Below are positions 46,828 to 47,182 of a DNA stretch of 47,182 bases, piece after piece. Every line of letters begins with the position of its first letter. The first letter of the stretch is position 1. The DNA lies in assembly GCA_944320285.1 (NCBI GenBank), contig CALUGX010000007.1, forward strand, positions 1-47,182. Direction: 5' to 3'. A program made the translations under genes and the position numbers. This DNA is from an uncultured Prevotella sp. (GTDB taxonomy: Bacteria; Bacteroidota; Bacteroidia; Bacteroidales; Bacteroidaceae). The notes beneath the pieces are model-generated. The model did not search any database, had not been told where the DNA came from, and was given only the letters and a program-made list of their open reading frames with translations.

Positions 46828-46908
46828 AAAAGGACGTCTTTTGGAATGCAAAAGGCGCCCTTTTACAGTATAAAAGGATACCTTTTGCGCGCCGAAAGGC
46901 CACATATT
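46828..46908. repeat. Four-unit palindrome array upstream of the right-end gene
   Basis: Units at 46828 (AAAAGGACGTCTTTT), 46850 (AAAAGGCGCCCTTTT), 46872 (AAAAGGATACCTTTT) and 46894 (GAAAGGCCACATATT), exact 22-bp step. It ends only 27 bp before the ATG at 46936, the closest array-to-start distance in the window. Confidence 0.85.
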
Positions 46909-46935
46909 ACAAAACATCGATCAAACTCTAACACA

Positions 46936-47182
46936 ATGAGACACTACAAACGCTACACAAAATGCTTATTGACAGCCATACTGTCAACGGCCTTGTACTG
47001 TCTGCCGGCGGTTGACGCCGCAGCCAAAGACTACGTGCCCGAAGACTATGTGTGGACATCGCCGAGCCAAAACTCGGCAGGGTCGATGCCCTGCGGCGGC
47101 CACGACGTAGGCATGAACATATGGGTGGAGGGCGGCGACGTGCTGTTTTACGTCGCGCGCAGCGGTATGTTCGACGAAAACA
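46936..47182 (+). CDS. DUF5703-like secreted protein (5' part, cut by window edge)
   Basis: The open frame starts at ATG 46936 and runs off the right edge after 82 codons. It has a signal peptide (about 1-29, MRHYKRYTKCLLTAILSTAL then a region ending near DAAAK). The mature start YVWTSPSQNSAGSMPCGGHDVGMN (seen here in overlapping parts), then VEGGDVLFYVARSGMFDEN, matches the N-terminus typical of DUF5703 proteins, which look like beta-sandwich plus (alpha/alpha)6 glycosidases related to GH95 and occur in pectin PULs (family knowledge; activity unknown to me). Presence of a signal peptide and the array 27 bp upstream link it with the other PUL genes. Confidence 0.75.
   Translation, partial: MRHYKRYTKCLLTAILSTALYCLPAVDAAAKDYVPEDYVWTSPSQNSAGSMPCGGHDVGMNIWVEGGDVLFYVARSGMFDEN

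Overview
The window looks like a polysaccharide utilisation locus (PUL) from a Bacteroidota chromosome, most likely Prevotella or a close relative (inference). The grounds are a hybrid two-component regulator, a SusC/SusD pair, many secreted glycoside hydrolases, two good matches to the Bacteroidota -7 promoter element TAnnTTTG, and the near absence of Shine-Dalgarno sites. There are no rRNA or tRNA genes and no phage or complete IS genes. All confident genes share similar base composition and codon use. The AT-rich exceptions are all non-coding.

Layout. (1) 272-4663 (+): a hybrid sensor/regulator (HTCS), convergent with (2) a minus-strand operon at 13444-5135 encoding a secreted 324-aa protein, a beta-helix surface lipoprotein, SusC and SusD. 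(3) 13445-15654: a scrambled, gene-poor segment with a 5'-deleted second susD, a terminator, a MITE-like element with 20-bp perfect terminal inverted repeats, and repeat arrays. (4) 15655-18729 (+): a large secreted beta-helix protein with its own terminator. (5) 18863-19568 (+): an ECF-type sigma factor plus a 49-aa basic protein, with its own promoter and terminator. (6) 19758 to the right edge (+): a long run of enzyme and transport genes. In order these are a secreted TIM-barrel isomerase-like protein, a DUF3826 protein, GH127, a GH141-like beta-helix protein, an MFS transporter, a cytoplasmic GH78 rhamnosidase, a uronidase-like lipoprotein, a GH43-like/GH2/malectin fusion, two further GH2 enzymes, a GH106 rhamnosidase, an SGNH carbohydrate esterase and the start of a DUF5703-like protein.

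How it may work together (inference): HTCS senses a released oligosaccharide; the beta-helix lipoprotein and SusD bind glycan at the cell surface and SusC imports it. Periplasmic rhamnosidase (GH106), galactosidase/glucuronidase-type GH2 enzymes, GH127, GH141-like enzyme and esterase strip side groups. The MFS carrier passes small rhamnosides to the cytoplasm, where GH78, which has no signal peptide, finishes them. Two rhamnosidase families together with GH127, GH141-like and acetylesterase genes point to a rhamnose-bearing pectin (rhamnogalacturonan I side chains or RG-II) or a rhamnose-capped arabinogalactan. No PL9, PL11, GH28 or GH105 gene is visible, so the backbone depolymerase would have to lie outside the window.

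The most unusual signal is non-coding. A family of short arrays, typically four imperfect 15-bp palindromes (RAAARG-N3-CYTTTY) set at a regular 22-bp step, recurs in the intergenic spaces. Four arrays end 27-63 bp upstream of PUL gene starts. Linkers between corresponding units are similar from array to array, which suggests one dispersed element family. One array sits exactly at the breakpoint of the truncated susD.
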